Shown here in pieces: positions 33,808-44,735 of a DNA stretch of 64,000 bases (position 1 is the first letter of the stretch; each line of letters starts with the position of its first letter). The notes beneath the pieces were generated by a model. The model searched no databases and had not been told where the DNA came from. It was given only the letters and a program-made list of their open reading frames with translations. Origin of the DNA: DASSNU01 sp035701265. GTDB lineage: Bacteria > Gemmatimonadota > Gemmatimonadetes > Gemmatimonadales > Gemmatimonadaceae. A program made the translations under genes and the position numbers. The stretch spans positions 124,001-188,000 of the forward strand of contig DASSNU010000002.1 in the NCBI GenBank assembly GCA_035701265.1, written 5' to 3'.

Positions 33808-34514
33808 GCGTCGCGCTCCTCCGTCCGCCGCTCGGCGGCGCCCGTCGACGGCTCCGTGGCGGCCGAGCGCTCGCGCGTGAGCCGCGCGGCGTGTTCGCGG
33901 CGCCACGCGGCGATGCGCGCGTGATCGCCCGACAGCAGCACATCGGGCACGGCATGCCCGCGGTAGACGGCGGGACGCGTGTAACTGGGTGCGCTCAACC
34001 CGCCCTCCCAGAAGCTGTCGGTGTACGCGCTTTCCGGATCCGAGAGCGCACCCGGCAGAAGCCGTACCGTGGCGTCCACGATCGCCAGGGCGGCCGGTTC
34101 GCCGCCGCTCAGGACGAACTCGCCCAGCGAGATTTCCTCGGTGGCGAGGTGGTCGGCCACGCGCTGGTCCACGTCCTTGTAGTGCCCGCAGAGCACGGTG
34201 AGCTCCTGCCCGGCCGCATAGCGCACCGCGTCACGCTGCGTGAACTGCCGCCCGCGCGCGGACACGAGCACGATCGGCGCCCGCACCGCCAGCGCATCCA
34301 CCGCTTCGAAGAACGGTTCGGGCTTCATCACCATGCCCGGCCCGCCGCCGAACGGCGCGTCGTCCACCGTGCGGTGACGATCGTGCGTGTACTCGCGCAG
34401 ATCCACCACGCGATAGGACACGCTCCCGGCCGCTTCCGCGCGCGCCGGAATGCTGAGCGCGAGCGGCGTGCGGAAGAACTCGGGGAAGATGGTGACGATC
34501 GTGATGCGCAGCAT
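33804..34514 (-). CDS. trmD: tRNA (guanine-N1-)-methyltransferase
   Basis: TrmD forms m1G37 in tRNAs, preventing frameshifting. The 236-residue SPOUT enzyme shows ITIFPE-like TIVTIFPEFF, VDLREYTHDRHRTVDDAPFG, GGPGMVMKPEP, the SAM-binding LSGGEPAALAIVDATVRLLPG and SAPSYTRP. Its ATG overlaps the rimM stop (TGATG), and its own stop overlaps the aldehyde dehydrogenase ATG, so three genes are coupled. Confidence 0.97.
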   Translation of the reverse strand: MLRITIVTIFPEFFRTPLALSIPARAEAAGSVSYRVVDLREYTHDRHRTVDDAPFGGGPGMVMKPEPFFEAVDALAVRAPIVLVSARGRQFTQRDAVRYAAGQELTVLCGHYKDVDQRVADHLATEEISLGEFVLSGGEPAALAIVDATVRLLPGALSDPESAYTDSFWEGGLSAPSYTRPAVYRGHAVPDVLLSGDHARIAAWRREHAARLTRERSAATEPSTGAAERRTEERDA

Positions 34515-35044
34515 CAGTCGAGCAGCCCGTCGGGAAGTGAGAGGGTGATCCTGCGCGCATCACGGTTGATGGCGCGCACGAACTCCGCTCGCACGGGCAC
34601 GAGCGCGCGTCCGCCGGCGTGCTCGAGCTCGAGGAGCGCTCCGGAGGGGACCTCGAGCAGATCGCTCACCCGGCCAAGGGGAACGCCATCTTCGGCGACC
34701 GCATCCATGCCGAGCAGCTCGTGCAGGAACGCCTCCCCTGGACCCGGCGGTGCGACCGCGCTCATGGGGAGCAGGAGAAAACGCCCGCGCCATGGCTCGG
34801 CGTCGGTGCGCGCGGACACGCCCTCCAGGAAGACAAGCAGTGCGTCCCCCCGGGGGCGAGAGCGCTGCACCACGACCTCCGGCGCGCCGGGCATCACATC
34901 GCCCTCGGTGGTGCCCGCCACGAGGCGCTGCCCCGCGGCGAACACCTCGGCCGGCGTGTCGGTGATGGGGTCCACGACGAGCTCGCCGCGGACGCCGTGC
35001 GGCTTGCGAACGCGCCCTACGATCACGTACTCGGGCGCGCGCAC
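34514..35044 (-). CDS. rimM: Ribosome maturation factor RimM
   Basis: RimM assists 30S head assembly with ribosomal protein S19. The 176-residue protein has VGRVRKPHGVRGELVV in the N-terminal RimM barrel and a C-terminal PRC-like barrel (LLGMDAVAEDGVPLGRVSDL, GRALVPVRAEFVRAIN). The GTG start lies 1 nt after the rpsP stop, in the standard rpsP-rimM-trmD order. Confidence 0.96.
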   Translation of the reverse strand: MRAPEYVIVGRVRKPHGVRGELVVDPITDTPAEVFAAGQRLVAGTTEGDVMPGAPEVVVQRSRPRGDALLVFLEGVSARTDAEPWRGRFLLLPMSAVAPPGPGEAFLHELLGMDAVAEDGVPLGRVSDLLEVPSGALLELEHAGGRALVPVRAEFVRAINRDARRITLSLPDGLLD

Positions 35045-35045
35045 G

Positions 35046-35369
35046 TCAGCCGCCGGCAGGCTCCTCGCGCACCGGCACCGCGCTCGCCTGGCGCGCTCCC
35101 GCTACACGCGCCTCGTGCCGCGCCTTGAGAATCCCGGCGCGCCGCAGCAGCGAGCGCACGGTGTCGCTGGGCAGCGCGCCGACGTCGAGCCAGTGATTGG
35201 CACGCGTCGCGTCCACCTGCAGCCCCGCGTCACCCCCCTGCCGGGGATTGTACTGTCCGATGTTCTCGATGAACCGCCCGTCGCGCGGGCTCGTGCTGTC
35301 GGCAACGACGATGCGGTAGTACGGCATCTTCTTGCGTCCGACGCGCCGGAGACGAATGCGAACTGCCAT
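35046..35369 (-). CDS. rpsP: 30S ribosomal protein S16
   Basis: S16 of 107 residues with MAVRIRLRRVGRKKMPYYRI, DSTSPRDGRFIENIGQYNP and a basic helical C terminus extended by a short Ala/Pro/Glu tail. ATG 35369 is preceded by GGGGGAG. It is the first gene of the rpsP-rimM-trmD group, 78 nt downstream of ffh; that gap shows no obvious promoter or terminator, so read-through from ffh is possible. Confidence 0.97.
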   Translation of the reverse strand: MAVRIRLRRVGRKKMPYYRIVVADSTSPRDGRFIENIGQYNPRQGGDAGLQVDATRANHWLDVGALPSDTVRSLLRRAGILKARHEARVAGARQASAVPVREEPAGG

Positions 35370-35447
35370 GGTGGTGCTCCCCCGTGCAGAGGTGTTTCCA
35401 ACGACATGGGCTCCTCGCGTGCCCGGACGGTCCGGGCCGCGCCCACG

Positions 35448-36773
35448 TTACCGCATGCCCATCATGGGAGGCAGCCCCATCCGGCCGCTTCCCATCTTCT
35501 TCATCATCTTCTGCATCTCGCGGAACTGATCGAGCAGCCGGTTCACCTCGCTCACCGGCCGCCCTGCGCCCTTCGCGATCCGCGCCCGGCGACTCCCGTT
35601 GATGATGGACGGGTTCTGCCGTTCGGCGGGCGTCATCGAGAGCACGATCGCCTCGATGTGCTTCATCCGGCGCGGATCCACCTTCGCCTGCTTGAGCGCC
35701 TTCGCGTTCACGCCCGGAATCATCCCGAGCAATCCTTCCAGCGGCCCCAGCTTCTGAATCTGCTTCAGCGTGGAGAGAAAGTCCTGCAGATCGAGTCCCT
35801 GCCGGCGGACTTTCTTCTCGAGTCGGCGCGACTCTTCCTCGTCGAACGCTTGCTGCGCCTTCTCCACCAGGGTGACCACGTCGCCCATCTGGAGGATGCG
35901 CCCGGCCATCCGGTCGGGGTGAAAATCCTCCAGCGCGTCCACCCGCTCGCCGACGCCGATGAACTTGATCGGCTTCTTGGTCACGCCGAAGATCGACAGC
36001 GCCGCGCCGCCGCGCGCGTCGCCGTCCATCTTGGTGAGCACCACGCCGGTGATGCCGAGCTGATCGTCGAAGCCGCTGGCGATGCGCACCGCATCCTGCC
36101 CGGTCATGCCGTCCGCCACGAGGAGGATCTCATCGGGGTGCACGGCATCCTTCAGCCGTTGCAGCTCCCGCATCATCTCCTCGTCGATCTGCAGCCGCCC
36201 CGCGGTATCGATGATCACCACTCGCTCGCGTGCGCGCCGCGCATCGTCCACGCCGTGTCGCGCGATGCGCACCACGTCGGTGGTGTCGCGTTGCAGCGAG
36301 ATCGGCACGTTCACCTGACCGGCCAGCGTCTCGAGCTGATCGATGGCCGCCGGGCGATAGACGTCGGCGGCGACGAGCCGCGTGGAGCGACCTTCGGCGG
36401 TGAGCTTGCGCGCCAGCTTGGCCGCGGTGGTCGTCTTCCCCGACCCCTGCAGCCCGACCATGAGAATGATGGTCGGCGGCACGGTGCTGAAGCGCAGCCC
36501 CTCGCGCTGCTCGCCGAGCATGGCGGCCAGCTCGTCGTGGACGATCTTGACCAGTTGCTGCCCGGGGGAGACGGAGGTGAGCGCGCTCACCCCCACCGCG
36601 CGCTGTTCCACGCGCTCGAGGAACTGTCGCGTGAGCTGGAAGTTGACGTCGGCCTCCAGGAGGACGCGCCGGACCTCGCGCAGCCCCTCCTTGATGTCCC
36701 CCTCGGAGAGGACACCGCGCCCGCGCAGGCGCGAGAAGACCGCGTCCAGCTTTTCGCTCAGCTCGTCGAACAT
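35448..36773 (-). CDS. ffh: Signal recognition particle GTPase Ffh
   Basis: Ffh binds SRP RNA and signal sequences and delivers nascent membrane proteins to FtsY. 441 residues: N domain, G domain with GLQGSGKTTTAAKLA, VAADVYRPAAIDQL, DTAGRLQIDEEMM and TKMDGDARGGAALS, then the Met-rich M domain ending MGSGRMGLPPMMGMR. The ATG at 36773 is only 8 nt downstream of a strong -10 box and has no Shine-Dalgarno, so translation may start on a leaderless mRNA. Divergent from lon. Confidence 0.97.
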   Translation of the reverse strand: MFDELSEKLDAVFSRLRGRGVLSEGDIKEGLREVRRVLLEADVNFQLTRQFLERVEQRAVGVSALTSVSPGQQLVKIVHDELAAMLGEQREGLRFSTVPPTIILMVGLQGSGKTTTAAKLARKLTAEGRSTRLVAADVYRPAAIDQLETLAGQVNVPISLQRDTTDVVRIARHGVDDARRARERVVIIDTAGRLQIDEEMMRELQRLKDAVHPDEILLVADGMTGQDAVRIASGFDDQLGITGVVLTKMDGDARGGAALSIFGVTKKPIKFIGVGERVDALEDFHPDRMAGRILQMGDVVTLVEKAQQAFDEEESRRLEKKVRRQGLDLQDFLSTLKQIQKLGPLEGLLGMIPGVNAKALKQAKVDPRRMKHIEAIVLSMTPAERQNPSIINGSRRARIAKGAGRPVSEVNRLLDQFREMQKMMKKMGSGRMGLPPMMGMR

Positions 36774-36781
36774 AGCCTTTA

Positions 36782-36810
36782 AACGTAGATGCGATTAGAA
36801 TTTAGGGCAA
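36782..36810 (-). promoter_or_regulatory. ffh promoter immediately before the start codon
   Basis: On the minus strand TTGCCC (36810-36805), a 17-nt spacer, then TACGTT (36787-36782), followed 8 nt later by ATG. Predicted start of transcription at or within 1-2 nt of the ATG. Confidence 0.75.
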
Positions 36811-36836
36811 GGGAGACGATGTGCCCCGGCGCGTGT

Positions 36837-36844
36837 TACCTTTG
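36837..36844 (+). promoter_or_regulatory. Candidate TAnnTTTG -7 element for lon
   Basis: TACCTTTG matches the FCB-type -7 consensus TAnnTTTG exactly and lies 81 nt before the lon ATG. No -33 TTG is visible at the expected distance, so this is tentative. Confidence 0.4.
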
Positions 36845-36925
36845 CGATCCGCATGGCGTATCGTGGAGCACGCTCCCGCGCGTCGCCGCCCGCTCCCCCC
36901 TGTCAGACTCTCGACCGCCGCCCCG

Positions 36926-39484
36926 ATGGCCAAAGCCCAGCACAAGGAAGAGATCCTCACCGCGGAGCTCCCGCCCACATTGCCGCTCATGGCGCTCCGC
37001 TCCACGATCGTCTACCCGCTGGGAACGATCGCCGTGCAGATGGGCGCGCCGGAAAACCTCGAGATCATCCGCTCGGCCGACGAGGGAAGTCTCATCGTGG
37101 GGCTCGTGGTCGCAGGGGGCGAGCTGGACGAGCCGATCAATCCCGACGCGTTCGTGGGACGCGTGGGCGTGGCCGCGCGCGTCCACGAGCGCATCAACCT
37201 CCCGGGCGACACGGTGCAGATCACGCTGCAGGGGCTGCGACGGATCGTGATCGAATCCGTGGCACAGCGCACTCCGTACCCGGTGGCGCGAGTGAAGGGC
37301 GCGCGCGAGACGCCGCTCGATCCGGTGCACGGCGAGGAGCTGATGGCCCGCCTCGTCTCCGCCGCCGAGACGCTCGCCGAGCTGGTGGACCGCATTCCGG
37401 ACGAAGTGCCGGCGATCCTCAAGATGAACATGTCCGACCCGGGGCGCTTTGCCGACCTGGCGGCGACGAACATGAACTTCCGCATCGCCGACAAGGACGA
37501 GGTGCTGCAGCGGCTGGACATCGGCGAACGGATTCGCTTCGTGCTGAGCCGTCTCGAGCGCGAGGTCGCGCGCGCGCGCGTGATGGAGGACATCAAGCGG
37601 CAGACGGAGGTGAAGATCGAGCAGCACCAGCGCGAGTTCTATCTCCGCCAGCAATTGCGCGCCATCCAGGCGGAGTTGGGGGAGACGGACCCCGGGGAGA
37701 AGGAGGCGCTGGAGCTGCTCGAGCGGATCGACCAGGCCAAGCTGCCGGAGCGCGTTGCCCAGGAGGCGCGGCGCGAGACGGAGCGGATGCGCATGCTGTC
37801 GCAGGCGTCGAGCGAATACCAGGTGATCCGCACGTATCTCGACTGGATCCTGGCGCTGCCGTGGAACACGAGCTCGGGGCACGAGCAGATCGAGTTGGCC
37901 AAGGTGCAGGACTCACTGGACGCGCACCACTACGGCCTCAAGGAAGCCAAGGAGCGCATCATCGAGTATCTGGCCGTCCGCAAGCTGCGTGGCGGCGATC
38001 CGCACGGCCCCATTCTCTGCTTCGTCGGTCCACCGGGTACGGGCAAGACGTCACTGGGCGAGGCGATCGCGACGGCGATCGGGCGCGAGTTCTACCGCAT
38101 TTCCGTAGGCGGGGTGCGCGACGAAGCGGAGATCCGCGGGCACCGGCGCACGTACGTGGGCGCCATGCCCGGGCTGCTCATCCAGGCGCTGCGCCGCGTG
38201 GGCGTGCGCGACGCGGTGCTCATGATCGATGAGATCGACAAGATGTCCGCGGGAGGCGCCTCGGGCGATCCGACGGCCGCCATGCTCGAGGTGCTCGATC
38301 CGTCGCAGAACAACTCGTTCGTCGATCACTACCTGAATCTGCCCTTCGACCTCTCGTCCATCCTCTTCATCTGCACGGCGAACAACCTGTTCGACATCCC
38401 CGCGCCGCTGCGCGACCGGATGGAGGTGATCCGGATCGCCGGGTACACGATCGAGGAGAAGGTCGAGATTGCCTGGCGCTATCTGCTGCCGCGCCTGCTC
38501 GAGGAGCACGGCATCACGGACAAGGACATCCAGTTCACCGACGAGGTCCTGAGCTTCGTCTCGAGCGGGTACTCGCGCGAGGCGGGGCTGCGCGGCTTCT
38601 CGCGCAACATCTCGTCGCTCATGCGCAAGCGCGCGCGCAAGAAGGCAGAAGATGAAGAAGGCGCGTGGGTCGTGGACCGCGCCATGGTGGAGGAGATCCT
38701 CGGCCCGCCGCGGTACTCCAACGACGAGGCGGAGACCGAGCCGGAGATCGGCGCGGTGACCGGGCTCGCCTGGACCTCCACGGGCGGCGACATCATGGTC
38801 ATCGAGGCGCTGAAGATGCCGGGGACGGGACGCCTGGTCGTCACCGGACAGCTTGGCGATGTGATGCGCGAGTCGGTGGACGCGGCCTACTCGTACGTGC
38901 GGTCGCGCGCGGCACAGCTCGCCATCGAAGACGCCGTGTTCCGCGACGTGGACCTGCACATCCATCTGCCCGCCGGGGCGATCCCCAAGGACGGGCCGAG
39001 CGCGGGGATCGCGCTCACGCTGGCGATCGCGAGCGTGTTGAGTGAGCGTGCCGTACGGCGCGACGTCGCGATGACGGGGGAGGTCACGCTCCGCGGCAAG
39101 GTGCTCGAGATCGGTGGCGTGAAGGAGAAGGTCATGGCCGCGTACCGCTCCGGGCTGCGCGAGGTCATTCTCCCCAAGTCGAACGAGAAGGAGCTGCGCG
39201 ACGTCCCCGACGAGGTGCGCGCCAACATGGTGTTCACGTTCGTGGGGACGATGGACGAAGTGCTGCGCCTCGCGCTCCTGGCCAAGCCGAAGGCGGAGGT
39301 CGTGGACCAGCCGCCGCGCGAGCCGGAGGCGGAGCGCCGGCCATCGGCCAAGCGCACGGTGCCGGTGGTGCCGGAGCGCGCTCCACGGCATGCGGGGGAT
39401 GGCGTGACATCGCCCGTGGAAGCGCCGCCAGTCGTGCGTCCGGGCGTGGAGATCGCCGCGCCGCCGGGATCGGAGCGCCGCTGA
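36926..39484 (+). CDS. lon: ATP-dependent protease Lon (copy 1)
   Basis: A cytoplasmic AAA+ protease degrading misfolded and regulatory proteins. 852 residues from ATG 36926: N-terminal substrate-binding domain (LPLMALRSTIVYP), coiled region, AAA+ module with Walker A GPPGTGKTS (about 369-377), LRGFSRNISSLMRKRA, and the proteolytic domain with catalytic Ser692 (PKDGPSAG) and Lys735 (GGVKEKV). A Pro/Glu/Arg-rich tail of about 60 residues follows the protease domain. The ORF continues upstream to 36821 but without Lon homology. A second lon lies at 61099. Confidence 0.96.
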   Translation: MAKAQHKEEILTAELPPTLPLMALRSTIVYPLGTIAVQMGAPENLEIIRSADEGSLIVGLVVAGGELDEPINPDAFVGRVGVAARVHERINLPGDTVQITLQGLRRIVIESVAQRTPYPVARVKGARETPLDPVHGEELMARLVSAAETLAELVDRIPDEVPAILKMNMSDPGRFADLAATNMNFRIADKDEVLQRLDIGERIRFVLSRLEREVARARVMEDIKRQTEVKIEQHQREFYLRQQLRAIQAELGETDPGEKEALELLERIDQAKLPERVAQEARRETERMRMLSQASSEYQVIRTYLDWILALPWNTSSGHEQIELAKVQDSLDAHHYGLKEAKERIIEYLAVRKLRGGDPHGPILCFVGPPGTGKTSLGEAIATAIGREFYRISVGGVRDEAEIRGHRRTYVGAMPGLLIQALRRVGVRDAVLMIDEIDKMSAGGASGDPTAAMLEVLDPSQNNSFVDHYLNLPFDLSSILFICTANNLFDIPAPLRDRMEVIRIAGYTIEEKVEIAWRYLLPRLLEEHGITDKDIQFTDEVLSFVSSGYSREAGLRGFSRNISSLMRKRARKKAEDEEGAWVVDRAMVEEILGPPRYSNDEAETEPEIGAVTGLAWTSTGGDIMVIEALKMPGTGRLVVTGQLGDVMRESVDAAYSYVRSRAAQLAIEDAVFRDVDLHIHLPAGAIPKDGPSAGIALTLAIASVLSERAVRRDVAMTGEVTLRGKVLEIGGVKEKVMAAYRSGLREVILPKSNEKELRDVPDEVRANMVFTFVGTMDEVLRLALLAKPKAEVVDQPPREPEAERRPSAKRTVPVVPERAPRHAGDGVTSPVEAPPVVRPGVEIAAPPGSERR

Positions 39485-39531
39485 CGCGCCCCCGCGGCGT
39501 CGCGCACTCCGTGCCCTGATCCGCCGCACCC

Positions 39532-41082
39532 ATGCCCCATACCTGGGTCTCGCTCGCGCTCAACGTCGCCTTCGGCGCCATCGCGGGGGGCGTGACCAAC
39601 GCGGTTGCCGTCTGGATGCTCTTCCATCCGTACGAGCGCCGCTTCGGACTGCACGGGGCCATCCCGAAGAATCAGGACCGCCTTGCCCGGAGCATCGGCC
39701 GCACGGTCGGCGAGCGACTGCTCACGCCGGATGACATCATGGCCGAGTTGTCCGACGCCGGCGTGCGCGAAACGTTCGCCGCTCGGCTGACCGACGCATT
39801 GGAGCGCGTGCTCGAGACCGAGCGCGGCTCGCTGGCCGATCTGCTCCCCCCTGCCGTGTTCGCGGAGGTGGAGCGCGCGCTCGCGATGGTCGGGCCGCAA
39901 CTCGGCGAGCGGGTGCACGCGTTCGTGGAATCGCCGGAATTCGACGGCCGGGTGCGCGACTTCGTGGCGCGCATGCGCGCCGAGCTGTCGCAGCGGCCAC
40001 TCGCGCAGGTGCTCACCCCCGAACGCCGCGCGCAGCTCCAGGCGCGGGCGCTCACGTGGGCCGAGGAGCTCGCGCGCTCGCCGGAGCTCGAGCGCGGTAT
40101 CCGCGAGTACCTCGAGCGACAGGCGCGCGACCTTCTGGGCTCGCAGACGCCCATGGTCGAGCGCATCCCCGATCCTGCGGTCGATGCGCTCGAGCGCGCA
40201 GTCCAGAACTATCTCCCGCTCGCGGTCGAGCGCGTGGGGGTGTTTCTTGGCCACCCGGCCTCGCGCGACCGGATCCGCGAAGCGCTGCACGGGCTGTTCG
40301 CGCGCTTCGTGCAGGACCTGCGCTTTCACGAGCGCGTCATTGCACGACTGGTCGTCACGGAGCGCACGCTGGAGCACGCGCTCGATGCGATCGAGCGCGA
40401 CGGCGTGGAGCAACTGGCGTCGCTGCTGGAGGACCCGATCGTGCGCGATGAGATCTCGCGCACGATCAACGCCACGATCACCGACTATCTCCGCAAGCCG
40501 CTGGGGGAGTTGGTAGGCGGCGCGGAGTCGGAGCGCGCCTCGGCGCTCGTCCGGATGGTGGGGGACACCCTCCTGCGCGCGCTGCGCGCCGAGCAGACAC
40601 ACGGATTTCTCGCCGCCAAGCTGGATCAGGTGCTCTCGCAAGCGGAGGGGCGCACCGTGGGAGACGTGCTCCAGGCGGTGGACGACGACACGATCGCAGG
40701 GTGGATCGTGCAGGGGGCGCGCACGCGCCAGGTACGGGAATGGGCGGAGCAGTCGGCCACGTTCGCGGTGCACCAGCTCCTGCATCGCCCCATCGGCCGC
40801 CCCGGGCGCTGGCTTCCCGACGATGCCGCGCCGCGCATCGCTGCCGTGCTCGCGCCCGCGCTGTGGGCATGGGTGCACGCGCAACTGCCGGAGATCGTCC
40901 AGCAGTTCGACGTCCAGTCGATGGTCGAGCGCAAGGTGCGGAGCTTCAGCGTGCAGCGCATGGAGGAGCTCATCCGTCGCGTCACGCAGAAGGAGCTCGA
41001 CCTCATCGTGAACCTTGGCTGGGTGCTGGGCGCGCTGATCGGCTTCGTCTCGTTCCTGGTGTCGCAGTTGACGCTCGGCTAG
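39532..41082 (+). CDS. DUF445 membrane protein
   Basis: A 516-residue DUF445 family protein, function unknown. The N terminus has a membrane segment with the family signature AFGAIAGGVTNAVAVWMLFHP, then YERRFGLHGAIPKNQDRLARSIGRTVGERLL. The long middle part is helical with repeated Arg/Glu-rich segments, probably coiled and periplasmic, and a hydrophobic segment (LGALIGFVSFLVSQL) anchors the C terminus. It follows lon by 47 nt on the same strand and may be co-transcribed. Confidence 0.9.
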   Translation: MPHTWVSLALNVAFGAIAGGVTNAVAVWMLFHPYERRFGLHGAIPKNQDRLARSIGRTVGERLLTPDDIMAELSDAGVRETFAARLTDALERVLETERGSLADLLPPAVFAEVERALAMVGPQLGERVHAFVESPEFDGRVRDFVARMRAELSQRPLAQVLTPERRAQLQARALTWAEELARSPELERGIREYLERQARDLLGSQTPMVERIPDPAVDALERAVQNYLPLAVERVGVFLGHPASRDRIREALHGLFARFVQDLRFHERVIARLVVTERTLEHALDAIERDGVEQLASLLEDPIVRDEISRTINATITDYLRKPLGELVGGAESERASALVRMVGDTLLRALRAEQTHGFLAAKLDQVLSQAEGRTVGDVLQAVDDDTIAGWIVQGARTRQVREWAEQSATFAVHQLLHRPIGRPGRWLPDDAAPRIAAVLAPALWAWVHAQLPEIVQQFDVQSMVERKVRSFSVQRMEELIRRVTQKELDLIVNLGWVLGALIGFVSFLVSQLTLG

Positions 41083-41146
41083 CAGGAGAGCCTGTGTTCG
41101 CGTGGCTCGCGCTCCGGACACATCTGCCGCTCTGCCGCGGAATGCG

Positions 41147-42447
<1,301 letters not shown>

Positions 42448-42451
<4 letters not shown>

Positions 42452-43797
42452 TCGCCCTCCGCGCGACGCGGCGTACCACGGCGTGCATCGAGCTCCGTCA
42501 GTGAGGCCGCGCCACCCTCCTCATCGCCCGTACTCCATCGCTCGGAATGCGGCGCCGCGGTCGTGTCTCCGCCCTCCACCCACTGAATACTGCGCTCGGT
42601 GGCGACGCCCACCACGCGCGCCACGTCGTGGCCGCGGACGACGATCCCCTCGGCCACCAGGCGCTCGCGCAGCTCCACCTCCAACGCGGCGAGCGCCGCG
42701 CGCGGCGAGATCGCTGCGCGCGCCGGCTCGGCCGCCACGCGCACATCGGCCAGTGAGGCATCGACAGGTTCAGGCGACGCCGCTCCGGCGGGAGCACCCT
42801 CTGCCGCCGTCGAAGTCGTGGGGCGTGTGGCGGTGCGCCCGGAGAGCGCCGCCTCCAGTCCCGCCCCCAGACGTTCCAGCACGGCAAAGCCGTCGCGCGC
42901 CATGCGCTGGAACGGATCGGCCTCCGGCTGCTCCTGCACCTCGGCGTCGGCGTCATCCTTGCCCGACGCGATCGCGCGGAGCAGAGCGCGCCGGCGCAAC
43001 ACGAGCGCTTCCGTTTCCGCCGTCATGACGGCACGTGCTTGCAGGTGCGCGCACGCTTCGTCCAGCGCGTCGATCGCCCGGTCCGGGCGGGCGCGATCGG
43101 TGATGAACGCGTCGGTCACGCGCACCGCGGCGGCCAGCGCGTCCGCGGAGATCACCACGTTGTGATGGCGCTCCAACCCCTCGCGTCGAGCCTCGAGAAT
43201 CTCTGCCGTCTGCTCCGCGCTCAACTCGCGCACCACCAGGCGCTGGAACCGACGCTCCAGCGCGGCGTCGGCGCGGATCCAGCGCGCGTATTCCGCATCG
43301 GTGGTGGCGCCGATCATCCGGAACGCGCCGCGCACCAGCGCGGGCTTGAGCATGTTCGCGGCGTCCATGGCCACGCCCACCGCCGTCCCCTGCCCCATCA
43401 AGTTGTGCAGCTCATCCACGAACAGAATGGCCGCGGCATCGCGCGAAACGTGCTCCACGAGCGCACGCATGCGCTCCTCGTACTGGCCGCGATACATCGT
43501 CCCCGCCAGGAGCCCCATGTGATCGAGCGACAGCACGCGCGCGTTGCGGAGCGCCAGCGGCACCCGCCCCGCCGCGACGTGCTGCGCCAGCCCTTCGACG
43601 ATGGCGGTCTTGCCCACGCCCGCCGGCCCGACGAGCACCGGATTGTTCTTGCTCTGGCGCAGCAGGATGTCGATGAGGCGCTCGATCTCCCCATCGCGGC
43701 AGCGCACCGGCTCCAGGAGACCGGCCCGCGCCTCGGCCGTGAGGTCGCGCGTGAAGCGCTCGAGCACACTCTGCGGGTGCAGCACATCGTCCAACAT
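42448..43797 (-). CDS. Single-ring ClpA/ClpB-type AAA+ ATPase (D1 only)
   Basis: A 449-residue protein matching only the first nucleotide-binding domain of ClpA/ClpB/ClpC. Walker A GPAGVGKT (57-64), Walker B ILFVDELHNL, a MYRGQYEERM pore-side segment, and the small domain DRARPDRAIDALDEACAHL are present. There is no N-terminal Clp repeat domain and no D2 ring; after the linker the protein ends in a low-complexity tail. It therefore cannot be a conventional disaggregase or ClpP partner, at least alone. It is coupled by GTGA overlap to a downstream HExxH lipoprotein gene; the stretch 43798-43898 before it holds no recognisable gene. Confidence 0.85.
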
Positions 43798-43898
43798 CGA
43801 TCACTCCAGCGTCACGACGAACGATCCTTGGGTGTCGGGCTCTCGCCCTGCCGCGGGACGCCGACGCACGCCGCGCGCGCGGAGCCGCGCGGTGGCCG

Positions 43899-44735
43899 TC
43901 AGAGTCCCATGACCCCGTGAAGATACCAGTCGATCACGCGCTGCCCCCAGAGGAGCGCGACCAGTCCCGCCGGTGCGAGAAAGACGCCGAACGGCACCAG
44001 CGGGAGGGAGAATTCCTCCCCGCGCTTCCGGCTGCGCAGCCATCCAATGGGATACACCGCAGCGAGGAAAACGATGGCACCGATGAGCGCGCCGAGGAAG
44101 ACCGTGAGCAGCGTGCGCCCTGGACCGATGTGCGCTCCGATCATCGCCATGAGCGTCACGTCGCCGAACCCCATCGCCTCCTTCTTGAACGCCATCTCCC
44201 CCAGCCACCCGCTGATGGCGATCGCGCCCGCGCCCACGCACGCGCCGATGAGCGCGTCGTACAATCCGGCGAACGGCGATGCAGCGTGCGTGAACGCCGC
44301 GACCGTCGCGCCAATGAGCCCGACCACCAGCCCGAACGCGGTGAATCCGTCGGGGATCACGTAGTGCAGCGCGTCGGTGAGCACCACGCCGAAGAGGATG
44401 GTGCCGAAGACGGCCACGCGGAGCGCGGTGAGCGTGGGGCCGAAGGCGGCGACGGCGGCAGCCCATCCGATCGCCACCGTAAGCTCCACCAGCGGGTACA
44501 TGATCGAGATGGCGCGTGCGCACCCGCGGCAGCGGCCGCGCAGTGCCAGCCAACTCGCCAGCGGAACGTTCTCGTACCAGCGAATGGGACGGTCGCAGTG
44601 CGGGCAACGCGACGGCGGCCGCACCACCGACTGCTCCTTGGGCCACCGCGCCACGCATACGTTGAGGAACGACCCGAACACGGCGCCCACCAGGAAGGCG
44701 AAGGCCACGGGGAGCACGTCGAGATACGCGATCAC
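43899..44735 (-). CDS. pilD: Type IV prepilin peptidase / methyltransferase
   Basis: A polytopic inner-membrane aspartyl protease that cleaves and N-methylates type IV prepilins or pseudopilins. 278 residues: FLVGAVFGSFLNVCVARWP, the paired cysteines CPHC and CRGC of the methyltransferase zinc site, and the aspartyl motifs with VLTDALHYVIPD and the GxGD-type MGFGDVTLM. The GTG start overlaps the trmH stop (GTGA). No pilin or secretion genes are in the window. Confidence 0.95.
   Translation of the reverse strand: MIAYLDVLPVAFAFLVGAVFGSFLNVCVARWPKEQSVVRPPSRCPHCDRPIRWYENVPLASWLALRGRCRGCARAISIMYPLVELTVAIGWAAAVAAFGPTLTALRVAVFGTILFGVVLTDALHYVIPDGFTAFGLVVGLIGATVAAFTHAASPFAGLYDALIGACVGAGAIAISGWLGEMAFKKEAMGFGDVTLMAMIGAHIGPGRTLLTVFLGALIGAIVFLAAVYPIGWLRSRKRGEEFSLPLVPFGVFLAPAGLVALLWGQRVIDWYLHGVMGL

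Noticed and set aside
33891..36782. 963-codon plus-strand frame opposite the ffh-trmD operon
   Set aside because: Antisense shadow with His/Arg-rich composition; the minus strand encodes recognisable essential genes throughout.
36821..36925. N-terminal extension of Lon copy 1
   Set aside because: The 35 extra residues have no Lon similarity and overlap the divergent promoter region.
43801..43898. Short minus-strand frame ending TQGSFVVTLE between pilD and the Clp-like gene
   Set aside because: No start with a ribosome binding site outside pilD and only about 20-35 residues; not supportable as a gene.
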